A stretch of 64,000 nt of DNA from Peteryoungia wuzhouensis (lineage in GTDB: Bacteria > Pseudomonadota > Alphaproteobacteria > Rhizobiales > Rhizobiaceae), in assembly GCF_003205195.1 (NCBI RefSeq), contig NZ_QJRY01000003.1, forward strand, positions 372,001 to 436,000, read 5' to 3'. The position numbers and the translations under genes are program-made. Position 1 is the first letter of the stretch. The number at the start of each line of letters is the position of its first letter. Shown here piece after piece: positions 45,460 through 55,800 of this stretch. The notes beneath the pieces were generated by a model. That model was not told the origin of the DNA, ran no database searches, and saw nothing but the letters and a program-made list of their open reading frames with translations.

Positions 45460-46365
45460 TCAACCCCAACTCTGGCCACGCCGATAGCGCTGCACATGAT
45501 CGACCAAAGCCCGAAGCTTTGGCGCCATGTTCCGACGGTTAGGGAAGTAGAGATAAAAGCCCGGGTAGGGCTTCAGGTAGGCTTCCAGCACAGGCACGAG
45601 ATCTCCGCTTGCGATGAAGGGCTCGAAGGTCTCGCGGACGGCATAGGTGAGCCCCGCGCCGGCGACCGCCATGCGCAGCATCAATCGAAGATCGTTGGTG
45701 GTGATCTGCGGCTTAATCGCCACCTCGAAGCTGCGTCCGGCCTCCTCGAACTCCCAGGGTGCCGGCACCTCGTCCGGTGCCGGTCGCCAGGCGATACAGC
45801 GGTGCCCGGCAAGTTCCGTCGGATGTTGCGGCACGCCGTAACTGGCAAGATAGGCGGGTGAGGCAACCACTGCCTCGCATTGCTCGCCCGTCAGCGGGAT
45901 CGCGACCATGTCCCTTTCGATCACCTCGCCCAGCCGTACGCCGGCATCGAAGCCGCGCGAGACAATGTCCCAGGTCTCGTCGGTGACCGTCACATCAATG
46001 GTGATATCGGGATGCGCCTCGGCAAAGCTGCCGAGCAGCGGCCCGGAGAGAAAGGCGTCCGCAATAGAGGTGACGGCAATCTTCAAATGTCCAGCGGGTC
46101 TCGTATCGCCGCCGAGATCCTCCAGCGCCGCCCCGATGTCCGCCATCGGACGGCTGAGCATCGCCAGCAGTTTTGTCCCTGCTTCGGTCAGCCTGACGCT
46201 CCGCGTGGTGCGCACGACAAGCGCAATGCCGCAAGCATTTTCGAGCCGCTGAACACCCTGGCTGACAGCGGAACGGGTGACACCGAGGCGGCGGGCGGCC
46301 GCAGCAAAGCTCTGCTCTTCGGCAACGGCGAGAAACAGCGGCAGCAGGTTCAAATCCAGCATCAT
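45460..46365 (-). CDS. LysR-family transcriptional regulator
   Basis: 301 residues. N-terminal winged helix (LPLFLAVAEEQSFAAAARRLGVTRSAVSQGVQRLE) and C-terminal periplasmic-binding-like effector domain of the LysR type. The start at 46365 or 46362 (two ATGs in a row) fits the family; the longer frame to 46461 is rejected. It is divergent from the secreted NTF2-like / Atu4866 pair across about 120 bases, which are its probable targets. Effector unknown. Confidence 0.88.
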   Translation of the reverse strand: MMLDLNLLPLFLAVAEEQSFAAAARRLGVTRSAVSQGVQRLENACGIALVVRTTRSVRLTEAGTKLLAMLSRPMADIGAALEDLGGDTRPAGHLKIAVTSIADAFLSGPLLGSFAEAHPDITIDVTVTDETWDIVSRGFDAGVRLGEVIERDMVAIPLTGEQCEAVVASPAYLASYGVPQHPTELAGHRCIAWRPAPDEVPAPWEFEEAGRSFEVAIKPQITTNDLRLMLRMAVAGAGLTYAVRETFEPFIASGDLVPVLEAYLKPYPGFYLYFPNRRNMAPKLRALVDHVQRYRRGQSWG

Positions 46366-46488
46366 TGTAAAGCTATACTCACCAATCTGGTCATCGTCAG
46401 CTGGATACCGACGACAGCGCCATCCGTCTAGGGTCCCTTGCATCGGCGACGCGATCCGCACGGACCCACAAGACGAGAGGATTTCCCA

Positions 46489-47067
46489 ATGACCACCAAC
46501 ACTAGGTCGATTCTAACAGGCGCGCTTGTCCTCGCCACCTTCCCCATTTTTCTCACACCCGCAGCAGCCGCTGGCGCCGCTTGCGCCACATCGGGCGCGG
46601 AAAGCCCGCTGGAACTGCATCGCGACTGGATCATGGAAGGCTGGGAACGGCGCGAAGGCGACCCTGCCTTTGTCTTCGGCACGAAGATGCAGCGCTATTA
46701 CGATCTGAAGCAGACGAAGGGCGTGTTCTACGACAACTTCGCCCCCGGCAAGACGCAGCTCTTCACCGATTCCGCCCGCTACGGCGCCAATTGGGAAGAT
46801 CTGCAAAATGCCGCCCGCTCCGTCCGTCACGGGCTGACCTCAGGCCATGACCAGCTGCTCGACGGCAAGGTTGCCTCCACCACGCTCGGCTTTGTCGGTC
46901 GTCTGGAGCGGCTGAATGGCGAAGTGCTCGCCTTTGATGGCCGTTCGCAGCTCGGCTGGACCTGCACAGACGGCGCCTGGAAGATCCGCCAGGAGCTGAA
47001 CTATGCCTGGGTCGTCGAACCCGAAACCATTGCCGATGTGCTGGGAAAGGGAGAGCTTGCGCCATGA
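46489..47067 (+). CDS. Secreted NTF2/SnoaL-like protein
   Basis: 192 residues. Signal peptide MTTNTRSILTGALVLATF to AAAA, then a domain LELHRDWIMEGWERREGD...VGRLERLNGEVLAFDGRSQLGWTCTDGAWKIRQ with the layout of NTF2/SnoaL-like cone folds. No catalytic residues can be assigned. Start at 46489 follows GAGAGGA. Overlaps the next gene by 4 bases (ATGA), so the two are coupled, and is divergent from a LysR regulator. Confidence 0.7.
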   Translation: MTTNTRSILTGALVLATFPIFLTPAAAAGAACATSGAESPLELHRDWIMEGWERREGDPAFVFGTKMQRYYDLKQTKGVFYDNFAPGKTQLFTDSARYGANWEDLQNAARSVRHGLTSGHDQLLDGKVASTTLGFVGRLERLNGEVLAFDGRSQLGWTCTDGAWKIRQELNYAWVVEPETIADVLGKGELAP

Positions 47068-47318
47068 CGGATGAAGCCCGGGCCACCCATCCGTATGTCG
47101 GCCTGTGGGTGACGGAGGACCGGCATATCCGCCATGAACTTCTGCCCGACAACCGCTATGTCGAGGCCCGCGGCAATCGTGAGCGCGCCTATCTCGGCCG
47201 TTACGAGGTTACCGGCTCCCATATCGAATACTGGGACGATACGGGCTTTACCGCTGACGGCGATTTTCGCGACGGTATTCTCTACCATGCCGGCATGGTC
47301 TTGCACCGGGAACGCTGA
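47064..47318 (+). CDS. Atu4866-family small beta-barrel protein
   Basis: 84 residues. HPYVGLWVTEDRHIRHELLP, YLGRYEVTGSHIEYWDDTGFTADGDF match the Atu4866 family from Agrobacterium, a streptavidin-like small barrel of unknown role for which a structure is known. Usually found beside secreted or redox proteins. Coupled to the NTF2-like gene by an ATGA overlap. Confidence 0.82.
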   Translation: MTDEARATHPYVGLWVTEDRHIRHELLPDNRYVEARGNRERAYLGRYEVTGSHIEYWDDTGFTADGDFRDGILYHAGMVLHRER

Positions 47319-47334
47319 TCCCGATAGCCCAGAA

Positions 47335-47362
47335 AAGGGCGGCTCCTCCCAGCCGCCCTTTG
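47335..47362. terminator. Bidirectional terminator
   Basis: AAAGGGCGGCT pairs with AGCCGCCCTTT around a CCTCCC loop, between the convergent Atu4866-like and rhodanese genes. A/T ends on both sides allow use in both directions. Confidence 0.85.
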
Positions 47363-47375
47363 GCCTCACACATCA

Positions 47376-47786
47376 TCAGGCAGCGGCACTGACACCGGTT
47401 TCCACGGCAAAACCCTCATCCGCCCAGCCGGTCATGCCGCCGATCATCACCTTGACCTTGCGACCGAGCCGCGCGAGTCTGAGCGCCGCTCGATCAGTAC
47501 CGTTGCAATGAGGCCCGGCGCAATAGACGACGAAGAGCGTATCTTCGGGCCATTCCGCCATCTTTCGTTCGGTCATCTTGCCATGCGGCAGATTGATGGC
47601 ACCCGGCACATGCGCAACCTCGAACAGCTTCGGCCCACGCACATCAAGCAGCACGAAGTCGGATTTTCCCGTGGTCAATGCATGATTCACGTCCCAACAA
47701 TCCGTCTCGAAGGAAAGCCGAGCGGCATAATGGGCTGCGACAAGAGCAGATTCGGCGGCGGGCACTTCACTGACAATGCTGAACAT
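47376..47786 (-). CDS. Rhodanese-domain protein
   Basis: 136 residues, single rhodanese domain: FVLLDVRGPKLFEVAHVPGAINLPHGKM, then active loop VVYCAGPHCNGTD with catalytic Cys. Sulfur transfer or thiosulfate chemistry in the cytoplasm (no signal). Start at 47786 has AAAGGAG 7 bases upstream. Divergent from the FtrA/GlxA regulator, an arrangement often seen. Confidence 0.9.
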   Translation of the reverse strand: MFSIVSEVPAAESALVAAHYAARLSFETDCWDVNHALTTGKSDFVLLDVRGPKLFEVAHVPGAINLPHGKMTERKMAEWPEDTLFVVYCAGPHCNGTDRAALRLARLGRKVKVMIGGMTGWADEGFAVETGVSAAA

Positions 47787-47853
47787 AAAAGCTCCTTTCG
47801 GATGGACACGATCGGATCTTGCCTTTTCGAGGCTTTCCGCGAAACTGGCGAGA

Positions 47854-48879
47854 ATGACAACATGCACAAAGATCACGCCAATCCCGCCACAGACGCCTCC
47901 CCTGTCGTGCTCTCCGCTCACCGGCCCGCGCGTTGTAACCCTCGCCTATGACGGACTGTGCACTTTCGAATTCGGTGTTGCCGTAGAAGTCTTCGGATTG
48001 GCCCGTCCGGAGATGGGCACAAACTGGTATCGCCATGCGACGGCTGCAATCGAGCCGGGCCCCCTACGCGCCGCAGGCGGCCTGACCGCCACAACGACAG
48101 GTGGATTGGGTATGCTGGAGGAGGCGGACCTGATCGTCGTGCCGGGTTGGCGCGGAATCGACGAACCCGTTCCAGTCCCGTTACTTGACGCCTTACGCAC
48201 CGCCCATGCGAGGGGTGCCCGTCTGATGTCGCTGTGTTCCGGTGCCGCGGTGCTGGCTGCCACTGGCCTGCTCAATGGTCGCCGGGCCACGACACACTGG
48301 CGTTATGCCGAAGCGATCGCAACGCTTTACCCCGAGATCCACGTTGATGCTGATGTCCTTTATATCGACGAGGGCGACGTCCTGACCGCTGCAGGAAGTG
48401 CCGCCGGCATTGACCTGTGTCTGCATGTCGTGCGGCGCGATTTTGGCGCTGACGCGGCCAACAGCGTTGCGAGACGCCTGGTCGTACCGCCGCATCGTGA
48501 AGGCGGGCAGGCACAATTCATCGTGACACCCGTGCCCAGAGAACATGAGGGGCAGCGACTTGGTCCGCTGATCGATTGGATCGACGCGAACTTGCATCAG
48601 GAAGTGAGCCTTGCGCAAATGGCTGCCCGCGCCGGAATGAGTGCGCGAACATTTCAACGCCGTTTCCGCGACCTTACCGGCAGCAGTCCCGGCGAATATC
48701 TCCTTATCCGCCGGCTGCGCCGAGCCTGCGATCTTTTGGAGCGGCAGGCTACAATCTCTGTCGATGACGTTGCCCTTGCCTCAGGCTTCGGCACACCGGC
48801 GACATTGCGCCATCATTTCCGCAGCCGCCTTTCGACGAGTCCCGCAGCCTACCGGTCCAGTTTCCGGCATGTCGACTGA
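47854..48879 (+). CDS. ftrA: GlxA/FtrA-family transcriptional regulator (DJ-1 domain + AraC)
   Basis: 341 residues. N-terminal DJ-1/PfpI-like domain with the nucleophile-elbow motif MSLCSGAAVLAATGLL, C-terminal AraC HTH (VSLAQMAARAGMSARTFQRRFRDLTG and SVDDVALASGFG). This is the FtrA group, frequently divergent from a rhodanese gene. The start at 47854 is chosen because the longer frame from 47776 covers the divergent promoter region. Symbol is by family resemblance and context. Confidence 0.82.
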   Translation: MTTCTKITPIPPQTPPLSCSPLTGPRVVTLAYDGLCTFEFGVAVEVFGLARPEMGTNWYRHATAAIEPGPLRAAGGLTATTTGGLGMLEEADLIVVPGWRGIDEPVPVPLLDALRTAHARGARLMSLCSGAAVLAATGLLNGRRATTHWRYAEAIATLYPEIHVDADVLYIDEGDVLTAAGSAAGIDLCLHVVRRDFGADAANSVARRLVVPPHREGGQAQFIVTPVPREHEGQRLGPLIDWIDANLHQEVSLAQMAARAGMSARTFQRRFRDLTGSSPGEYLLIRRLRRACDLLERQATISVDDVALASGFGTPATLRHHFRSRLSTSPAAYRSSFRHVD

Positions 48880-48913
48880 GACCAGCCCATGGGGCGGAAA
48901 CGCAGCAGCATGA

Positions 48914-49663
48914 CTACTTCACCGCAGCATTGCCGCCATCCGCGTAGAGCGCCGAGCCGGCAACGAAACTTCCCATCGGTCCGGCGAGGAAAAGTGCGGC
49001 CGCGGCGATCTCTTCCGGTTGCGCGATCCGTTTGAGCGCATGAAGCGAGGCTGCCCAGTCCTTCTGCGCTTGGTCTCCGGCCATGGACGTATCGGTTCCG
49101 CCCGGAAGCAGCGCATTGGCCCGGATGCCCTCGGCCCCGTAATCCGCCGTGATCCCCTTCACAAGTCCCATCAATCCGGCCTTGGCAGCACCATAGGCCG
49201 CCATTCCCGGGAGGCCAACGCTCGTACCCACGAAGCTGGAGAGGAAGACAAGGGCACCGCCGCCCGTCTGCAGCATGGCCGGGATCTGCGTGCGAGCAGC
49301 CAGAAAGGCAGAGGTCAGGTTGACATTGATCACGTCGTGCCACGTTTCCGTATCAAGTTCGGCGAGGGAAGCGATCTTTCCAACAGTGCCGGCATTGTTG
49401 ATCGCGATGTCGAGGCGGCCGAAATGGCCAAGCGCTGCCTCCACCATTTTCGTATGCGTCTCGGTTTGGGCCACGTCTCCCGGAACGGTCACGGCACGGC
49501 CGCCGGACCGCCGGATTTGCGAAGCGACATCGTCAAGGGCCCCCACACCCCGAGCGTTCAGGACAACAGCGGCACCGCATTCTGCAAAGAGGCGCGCCGT
49601 CGCGAGACCAATACCCGAGGATGCGCCGGTGATGATGGCAACCTTGCCGTTAAGACTGTTCAT
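48914..49663 (-). CDS. SDR-family oxidoreductase
   Basis: 249 residues, classical short-chain dehydrogenase: cofactor motif TGASSGIG (13-20), NNAG (89-92), catalytic Ser in LSSFVG and Tyr-x3-Lys in YGAAK, and the C-terminal YADGG. NAD(P)-dependent oxidation or reduction of an alcohol/ketone of unknown identity. It is convergent with ftrA. The ~140 bases upstream hold no other gene. Confidence 0.88.
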   Translation of the reverse strand: MNSLNGKVAIITGASSGIGLATARLFAECGAAVVLNARGVGALDDVASQIRRSGGRAVTVPGDVAQTETHTKMVEAALGHFGRLDIAINNAGTVGKIASLAELDTETWHDVINVNLTSAFLAARTQIPAMLQTGGGALVFLSSFVGTSVGLPGMAAYGAAKAGLMGLVKGITADYGAEGIRANALLPGGTDTSMAGDQAQKDWAASLHALKRIAQPEEIAAAALFLAGPMGSFVAGSALYADGGNAAVK

Positions 49664-49803
49664 GATGATGATCTCCTTGGTTGGGAGATCGGTGATAGGC
49701 GCCGGCTGCGGGCTTCGCCCACCCGTTTCTTGCGGATCACGTCCCGCGTTAAGGACGCTGCTTGCAAGTCAGCCGTGAGGGGTGAGGGCGTGAGCGGAGA
49801 GGC

Positions 49804-50247
49804 TTAGCGATCCGTCGCTGCGGCTTCTTCTGCGCTTTCCTCGATCCGCTCCATGTCGTCATCGGAGAGGCCGAAGTGATGGCCGATCTCGTGGATCAGG
49901 ACATGGGTGATGATATCCCCCAGCGCCTCCTCGTTTTCGGCCCAATAATCGAGGATGGGCCGACGATACAGCGTGATACGGTTCGGCATCATCCCAGTTT
50001 CCATGGTGAAGCGTTCGGATATGCCCCGCCCCTCGAACAGGCCGAGTAGGTCGAAAGGCGTTTCCAGCGCCATGTCCTCAAACACTTCATCCGTCGGAAA
50101 ATCAGTGATCTCGATGATGAGATCCTTGGTCAGGTCGCGGAATTCCTGCGGCAGATGGCCATAGGCCTCGATCGCCAGCGACTCGAACGTGCTGATCGTC
50201 GGGGCATGGCGTTCGCGCCAATCCTCGCTCTGGTCAATACGGGCCAT
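49804..50247 (-). CDS. Minimal zincin-like metallopeptidase (DUF1025 / Zincin_1)
   Basis: 147 residues. HEIGHHFGLSDDDME near residues 123-137 matches the HExxHxxGxxD zinc motif of the Zincin_1 family, small cytosolic metallopeptidases. The acidic N-terminal half (YGHLPQEFRDLTKDLIIEITDFP) is typical. Start at 50247 follows AAGGAG. Divergent from imuA. Confidence 0.85.
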   Translation of the reverse strand: MARIDQSEDWRERHAPTISTFESLAIEAYGHLPQEFRDLTKDLIIEITDFPTDEVFEDMALETPFDLLGLFEGRGISERFTMETGMMPNRITLYRRPILDYWAENEEALGDIITHVLIHEIGHHFGLSDDDMERIEESAEEAAATDR

Positions 50248-50370
50248 GATTACTCCTTACTGGTTGAAGATATAGGCGTTTTGCCCGATCATTTCGAGAG
50301 CAAATCCCGAAGAGGAATAAATTCTTATTCGAATCCGGTTGACTCTTTTGTCCAGCTCTGGAATCTCTAA

Positions 50371-50385
50371 GAACATATAGAGAAC
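50371..50385 (+). promoter_or_regulatory. SOS (LexA) box upstream of imuA
   Basis: GAAC-ATATAGA-GAAC, the direct-repeat GAAC-N7-GAAC (GTTC-N7-GTTC on the other strand) recognised by alphaproteobacterial LexA. Located 23 bases before the imuA ATG. Fits the known SOS control of imuAB-dnaE2 cassettes. Confidence 0.88.
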
Positions 50386-50407
50386 ATCCGGGATAGGAGA
50401 GATCGTC

Positions 50408-51358
50408 ATGGGCCTTGGCCCTCAGGCGCATGGAGAGCTTTTTGCCCTGCGGCAAACAATTGCCCGCATTGAGGGAAAGCCGGACCATGCCGCTCGTCTG
50501 GCAGCAGGACTTGACAAGGAGGGGCAAGCCGGAACGCAGGGCAGGGCAGGGCGTGAGGGTTTTGACTTATTCCCCTCGACGCTCCGGTTCGACGATCTGA
50601 TGGTGGAACTGCTGATGTCCGGTCTGATGGTGGAGCTGCGCGGTGAACGACTTCAGCAGGCCGGTACCACCACCGGGTTTGCGCTGGCACTGGCAATCAT
50701 GGGTGGCGATAAGGCGGCAAAGGGTGGCTCTAAACGCCTGCTTTTCATCGCTGATCCGGATGTCGTACGAGAGGCGGGTCTGGTCTATGCCCCAGGCCTC
50801 GTGGATTTCGGGTTGGATCCCGCAGAACTGGTTCACGCACTGCCACGCCGCATCGAAGACGCGCTTTGGCTGGCGGAAGCCGCACTGGTTTCCCGCGCCT
50901 TTTCCAGCGTCGTGCTCGAGGTGCACGGCAATCCAAAGAAATTCGGCCTGACCGAGAGCCGGCGCCTTAGCCTCAAGGCGCGGGGCACGGGTGGCAGGTT
51001 GTTTGTGCTGCGGCAGGCAGGAGAAGAAGAGGCCTCCAGCGCCTCGCTTCGTTTGTCTGTCCAAACCGCGCCGGCGGCGGCGCGTATTCTCGCCAACGGA
51101 ACCCTGCTGGGCGGCAGCATCGGGTTTCCTGCTTTTCGTATCCTTGCCGAGAAGTCCCGATTTCCGGGACAGACCGAGCTCATCCTGGAGTGGAACCCTG
51201 ATGACCGCCGCCTTCACCCCCTCGCTGATACCGGAACATCCGGCATCGGATCGCCGGATCCTCTCCCTCTACTTTCCACGGCTCGCGACCGATCGCATCG
51301 CACGCAGGCGCTGGGGTCTGTCGTGGCGTTCGGCCCCATGCTCAACCGGGCATCCTGA
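50408..51358 (+). CDS. imuA: SOS mutagenesis protein ImuA
   Basis: 316 residues. RecA/SulA-like ImuA protein, the first component of the error-prone ImuA-ImuB-DnaE2 system. The core LMVELLMSGLMVELRGERLQQ...LFIADPDVVREAGL...LVSRAFSSVVLEV...RRLSLKARGTGGRLFVLRQ fits the rhizobial family. The C-terminal ~52 residues overlap the imuB start region in another frame, a longer overlap than usual. Start at 50408 has GGAGAG 7 bases upstream and lies directly behind the SOS box. Confidence 0.87.
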   Translation: MGLGPQAHGELFALRQTIARIEGKPDHAARLAAGLDKEGQAGTQGRAGREGFDLFPSTLRFDDLMVELLMSGLMVELRGERLQQAGTTTGFALALAIMGGDKAAKGGSKRLLFIADPDVVREAGLVYAPGLVDFGLDPAELVHALPRRIEDALWLAEAALVSRAFSSVVLEVHGNPKKFGLTESRRLSLKARGTGGRLFVLRQAGEEEASSASLRLSVQTAPAAARILANGTLLGGSIGFPAFRILAEKSRFPGQTELILEWNPDDRRLHPLADTGTSGIGSPDPLPLLSTARDRSHRTQALGSVVAFGPMLNRAS

Positions 51359-52829
51359 AAGGACGCCGCTCGTCTGTGCCGCCCGTGCTGCCAATACCAT
51401 GCGGTTGACAGCGCTGGATGAGATGGCTGAGAGTTTTGGCCTGCGCGTCGGCCAGGGTTTGGCAGAGGCCCGGGCCATCTGTGCCAGTCTGGATGTGGTC
51501 GAAGCCGATCCGGCAGCGGATCGAGCCTTTCTTGAGGCGATCGCCGATTGGTGTGATCGCTACACACCGCTGGTGGCACTGGATGGCGACGACGGTCTAG
51601 CACTCGATATCACCGGCTGCGCCCATCTGTTCGGCGGTGAAACCTGTCTCGTCGATGACCTTGCCGGGCGGCTGTCTGCTTTTGGCCTTGCCGTGCAGCT
51701 GTCAGTCGCCCCGACGCCGGGTCTTGCGCGGGCCTCCAGTCGGTTCGCAGGGCCGCGTGTGATTGCCGGACCAGAAGCCTCAGCCCTGTTGAACCCATTG
51801 CCGATGGCAGCCCTTCGTCTTGAGCCGCAAACCATCATGGATCTGGCAAGAGTCGGTCTGAAAACCGTCGGCGATCTCATTGGAGCTGCCCGCGCGCCCA
51901 TCACCCGTCGCTTTGGTCGTGCGCCCCTGCTGCGGCTGGATCAGGTTTTGGGTCGGGAGGGAGAGCCCATCTCACCCCGCCGAATGCCGGCACTGCTCTC
52001 GGCAGAACGGCGGTTGGCAGAACCGATCGTCGCCGAAGATCATATCCTGGACCTTGCAGGGCGCCTGGCTGCAGGCCTGAAAGTTTCGCTGGAAGCCCGC
52101 AATGAAGGCGGGCGCCTGTTCGAATTGCTGATCTTTCGCGTCGACGGCCGCGTCTTTCGCATCGAAGTCGGCACCTCCGCTCCTTTGCGCGATCCTCATC
52201 GTATAAAGGCGCTGTTCAAGGATCGCCTCTCCGTCCTCAATGACGAGCTGGAGGCAGGCTTCGGTTTCGAGCTGCTGCGTCTCAATGTGCTGTTGAGTGA
52301 ACCCTTTGAAATCCACCAGGCAGGCCTGGTCGAAGAGGAAGAGGAGGGTGAACATCTCGCCCGTTTCCTTGATCAGGTGTTTGCGCGCCTTGGGGAGAGG
52401 GCGCTTCGACTGCCGGTGTCACTCGCCAGTCATTGGCCGGATCGCGCAGCGAACCATGCCCCGCTCACCGACGGATTGAAGACACTGGGCCGCCGACACG
52501 CCATCGAACAAAGCATGAAACCGCCCGTCCGCGGTTTACGACCGCTGCGTCTTCTCGCGCGTCCCGAAGAGGTAGAGGTGATGTCCGCCGTTCCGGATGG
52601 CCCACCCGCCAGCTTTCGCTGGAGACGGGTGCAGCGTCGCATCGCCCGCGCCGAAGGTCCAGAGCGGCTGACGCCCGAATGGTGGGCCGATGGCCAGGAT
52701 GCCGCCCCACGTGACTATTTCCGCATCGAAGACACCATAGGTCAACGATACTGGCTGTACCGAAAGGGACTCTACGAACGAGAGACAACGATCCGGCCTA
52801 CATGGTTTCTTCAGGGGATGTTCTCGTGA
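51201..52829 (+). CDS. imuB: Y-family polymerase-like protein ImuB
   Basis: 542 residues. DinB/UmuC-related fold: LGRRV-type thumb with [16 protein letters not shown], palm [22 protein letters not shown], and a long C-terminus for beta-clamp and partner contacts. ImuB lacks the full Y-family catalytic set and acts as a hub for DnaE2. Start at 51201 (MTAAFTPS) follows GGAG and overlaps imuA by 158 bases; a later start cannot be excluded. Stop overlaps dnaE2 GTG start (GTGA). Confidence 0.87.
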   Translation: MTAAFTPSLIPEHPASDRRILSLYFPRLATDRIARRRWGLSWRSAPCSTGHPERTPLVCAARAANTMRLTALDEMAESFGLRVGQGLAEARAICASLDVVEADPAADRAFLEAIADWCDRYTPLVALDGDDGLALDITGCAHLFGGETCLVDDLAGRLSAFGLAVQLSVAPTPGLARASSRFAGPRVIAGPEASALLNPLPMAALRLEPQTIMDLARVGLKTVGDLIGAARAPITRRFGRAPLLRLDQVLGREGEPISPRRMPALLSAERRLAEPIVAEDHILDLAGRLAAGLKVSLEARNEGGRLFELLIFRVDGRVFRIEVGTSAPLRDPHRIKALFKDRLSVLNDELEAGFGFELLRLNVLLSEPFEIHQAGLVEEEEEGEHLARFLDQVFARLGERALRLPVSLASHWPDRAANHAPLTDGLKTLGRRHAIEQSMKPPVRGLRPLRLLARPEEVEVMSAVPDGPPASFRWRRVQRRIARAEGPERLTPEWWADGQDAAPRDYFRIEDTIGQRYWLYRKGLYERETTIRPTWFLQGMFS

Positions 52830-55800
52830 CATCCTCTTTTGCGGCACCCGGCCCCTGTTTTTACGAGATCGGTCTGAAGAGCAATTTCTCCTTCCTCGAT
52901 GGGGCATCCCACGCCGAGGAACTCGTCTTACAGGCCCTTGACCTCGGTCTTGGCGGCATCGGTCTTGCCGATGTGAATACGGTCGCCGGTGTCGTTCGCC
53001 TGCATGCCTCGGCCAAACAGAAGGGTCTTGCCTTTCGACCCGGGGCACGTCTCGTCTTCGCCGACGACACGCCGGAACTGCTTGCTTATCCCATCGAGCG
53101 GAAAGGCTGGGGCAACCTCTGTCGACTTTTGAGCGCTGGAAACCTGCGCTCGCAGAAAGGTGTGTGCACGCTCTACGAGGCAGACCTCATGCAATGGTCT
53201 GGAAATCTCCTTTTTGTCGCCATGCCGCCCCCCTTGCCGGAGGTCACTCATGCCAGTGCTTTTGAGCTCCGCCTTCAGCGTCTTCTGCCGGCCTTGAAGG
53301 AAAAACTCTATGTGGCACTCACCCCACGTCATGATGGTCTCGACCGCAAGACGTTTGCCGAACTGGAGTTGATCGCCCAAAACTTGCGCCTGCCACTCAT
53401 CGCCACCAATGACGCCATTTATCACGCACCGGAGCGCAAACCGCTTGCCGATGTGCTGGTCGCCATCCGTGAGCATGTCGCAGTGACAGAGGCAGGCTTC
53501 CGGCTCCACGCTCATGCAGAACGCCATCTAAAGAGCGGTCGCGAAATGGCACGATTGCTGAAGGAATATCCGGAGGCGATCGTCAACAATGCAAAGTTCT
53601 TTAGCCGGCTTTGTTTTTCACTCGATGAACTCGCCCATCAATATCCCGATGAGAGTTTCGGTGGCGAATCGCCTGCACTGGCCTTACGCCGGCTGACCTA
53701 TGAAGGCGCGAGAAACCGCTATTCCGGGACCATTCCGAAAAAAGTTCAGGGTCTACTCGATTACGAGCTGAAGCTCATCGCGGAAAAGCGTTACGAACCC
53801 TATTTCCTTACCGTCTACCGCATCGTGTGCCATGCGCGCAGCGTCGGCATCCTCTGCCAGGGTCGGGGATCGGCGGCCAATTCTGCGGTCTGCTTCTGCC
53901 TCGGCATCACCGAGGTCAACCCGGAAAACACCACGCTTCTGTTTGACCGTTTCATTTCCACCGAACGTGACGAACCGCCCGATATCGACGTGGACTTCGA
54001 ACACGAGAAGCGGGAAGAGGTGATCAAATTCATTTATGAAACTTATGGACGAGAACATGCGGCACTCACCGCTGCCGTTATCAGCTATCGGGCTCGCTCG
54101 GCTGGCCGTGAAGTGGCCAAGGCTTTCGGCTTGTCAGAGGATGTCCAGTCAGCACTGGCCGGTTCGATCTGGGGCTGGTGGACCAGCGATTTTACCGAAG
54201 ATCAGGCCAATGCTGCCGGGCTCGACCTGAAGGATCCGACCGCGCGGCGGGTGCTGGCTTATGCTCAAGCTCTCCAGGGCTTTCCACGCCACCTATCCCA
54301 GCATGTTGGCGGCTTCGTCATCACCCGCGACCGGCTGGACGAGGTCGTTCCGATCATGAATACGGCCGATGGTCGTTACATGGTGGAGTGGGACAAGGAT
54401 GATCTGGACACGCTGAAGATCCTCAAGATCGACGTGCTGGCACTCGGCATGCTCACCTGCCTCGCCAAGGCGTTTACGCTTCTGGCAGAACATTATGATC
54501 GCCACGAGAACCTCGCCTCGGTCAACGGGCAGCAGTGTCCCGAGGTTTATGACATGATCTGCCGAGCCGACACGCTCGGCGTCTTCCAAATCGAGAGCCG
54601 GGCGCAAATGAGTATGCTGCCAAGGCTCAAACCCCGAAAGTTCTACGACCTCGTCATCGAAGTCGCCATTGTCCGACCTGGCCCGATCCAGGGCAACATG
54701 GTTCATCCCTATCTTAAGCGCCGGGAGGACGAACTTGCTGGCCGGAAGATAGATTATCCGAGCCCGGAACTACGCGGCGTTCTGAAGCGCACGCTGGGTG
54801 TGCCTCTCTTTCAGGAGCAGGCAATGCAGATTGCCATTACGGCAGCGGGTTTCACGCCTGCAGAAGCAGACCAGCTTCGCCGCGCAATGGCAACTTTCCG
54901 CCGCACCGGTCAGGTCTCGAGTTTTCAGAAGCGCATGATCGAAGGCATGGTCGAACGCAAATACGACCCAGAATTTGCCGCCCGCTGTTTCAGCCAGATC
55001 GAAGGTTTCGGCGAATACGGCTTTCCCGAAAGCCATGCCGCCTCCTTTGCCTTACTGGTTTATGTCTCCTGCTGGTTCAAGGCCTATTACCCTGACGTTT
55101 TCTGCGCCGCTATCCTGAATTCCCAACCCATGGGTTTTTACGCGCCCGCCCAGTTGGTGCGAGACGCTCGTGAACATGGTGTCGACATGAGACCCGTGGA
55201 TATCAATCATTCGACCTGGGACTGCAGCCTTGAAGCCGGTTCCGAGGAAGACGCTGCTTTTGATCCGAACCGGATGGCTCCACGTCATCGTTCGATGGTG
55301 ACTGTCATCAAAACCAAGAAGGCCGTTCGTCTCGGCTTTCGCCAGATCAAGGGCCTGTCGCAAGCGGATATGGACCATCTCATTGCCTGCAGGGGCAGGG
55401 GATACGACTCTGTCCGTGATCTCTGGCTTCGCACCCGCCTTCCCCGGAGCACAATCGAAAAGCTCGCCGATGCCGACGCCTTTTCCTCGCTCGGTCTGTC
55501 CCGCCGTGACGCGCTCTGGGCAGCCCAGGCACTCGATGCAGAAGCGGCCATCGAAGTCCTGCCGCTTTTCGAGACAGGACCACTCGAAAATCTACAGCTG
55601 GAGGCCGAGGTCACTTTGCCACGCATGCTGCCGGGCGAGGAGGTTCTAAGCGACTACCGGACGCTGACCTTCTCGCTGAAGGCTCATCCCATCTCCTTCC
55701 TGCGTCCCGACATGCGGAGAGCCGGGTTGAAATCGGCTTCGGATCTGGAAACCCTGCCCCACGGCGCCAAAGTCACCGTGGCCGGCCTTGTCCTGGTGCG

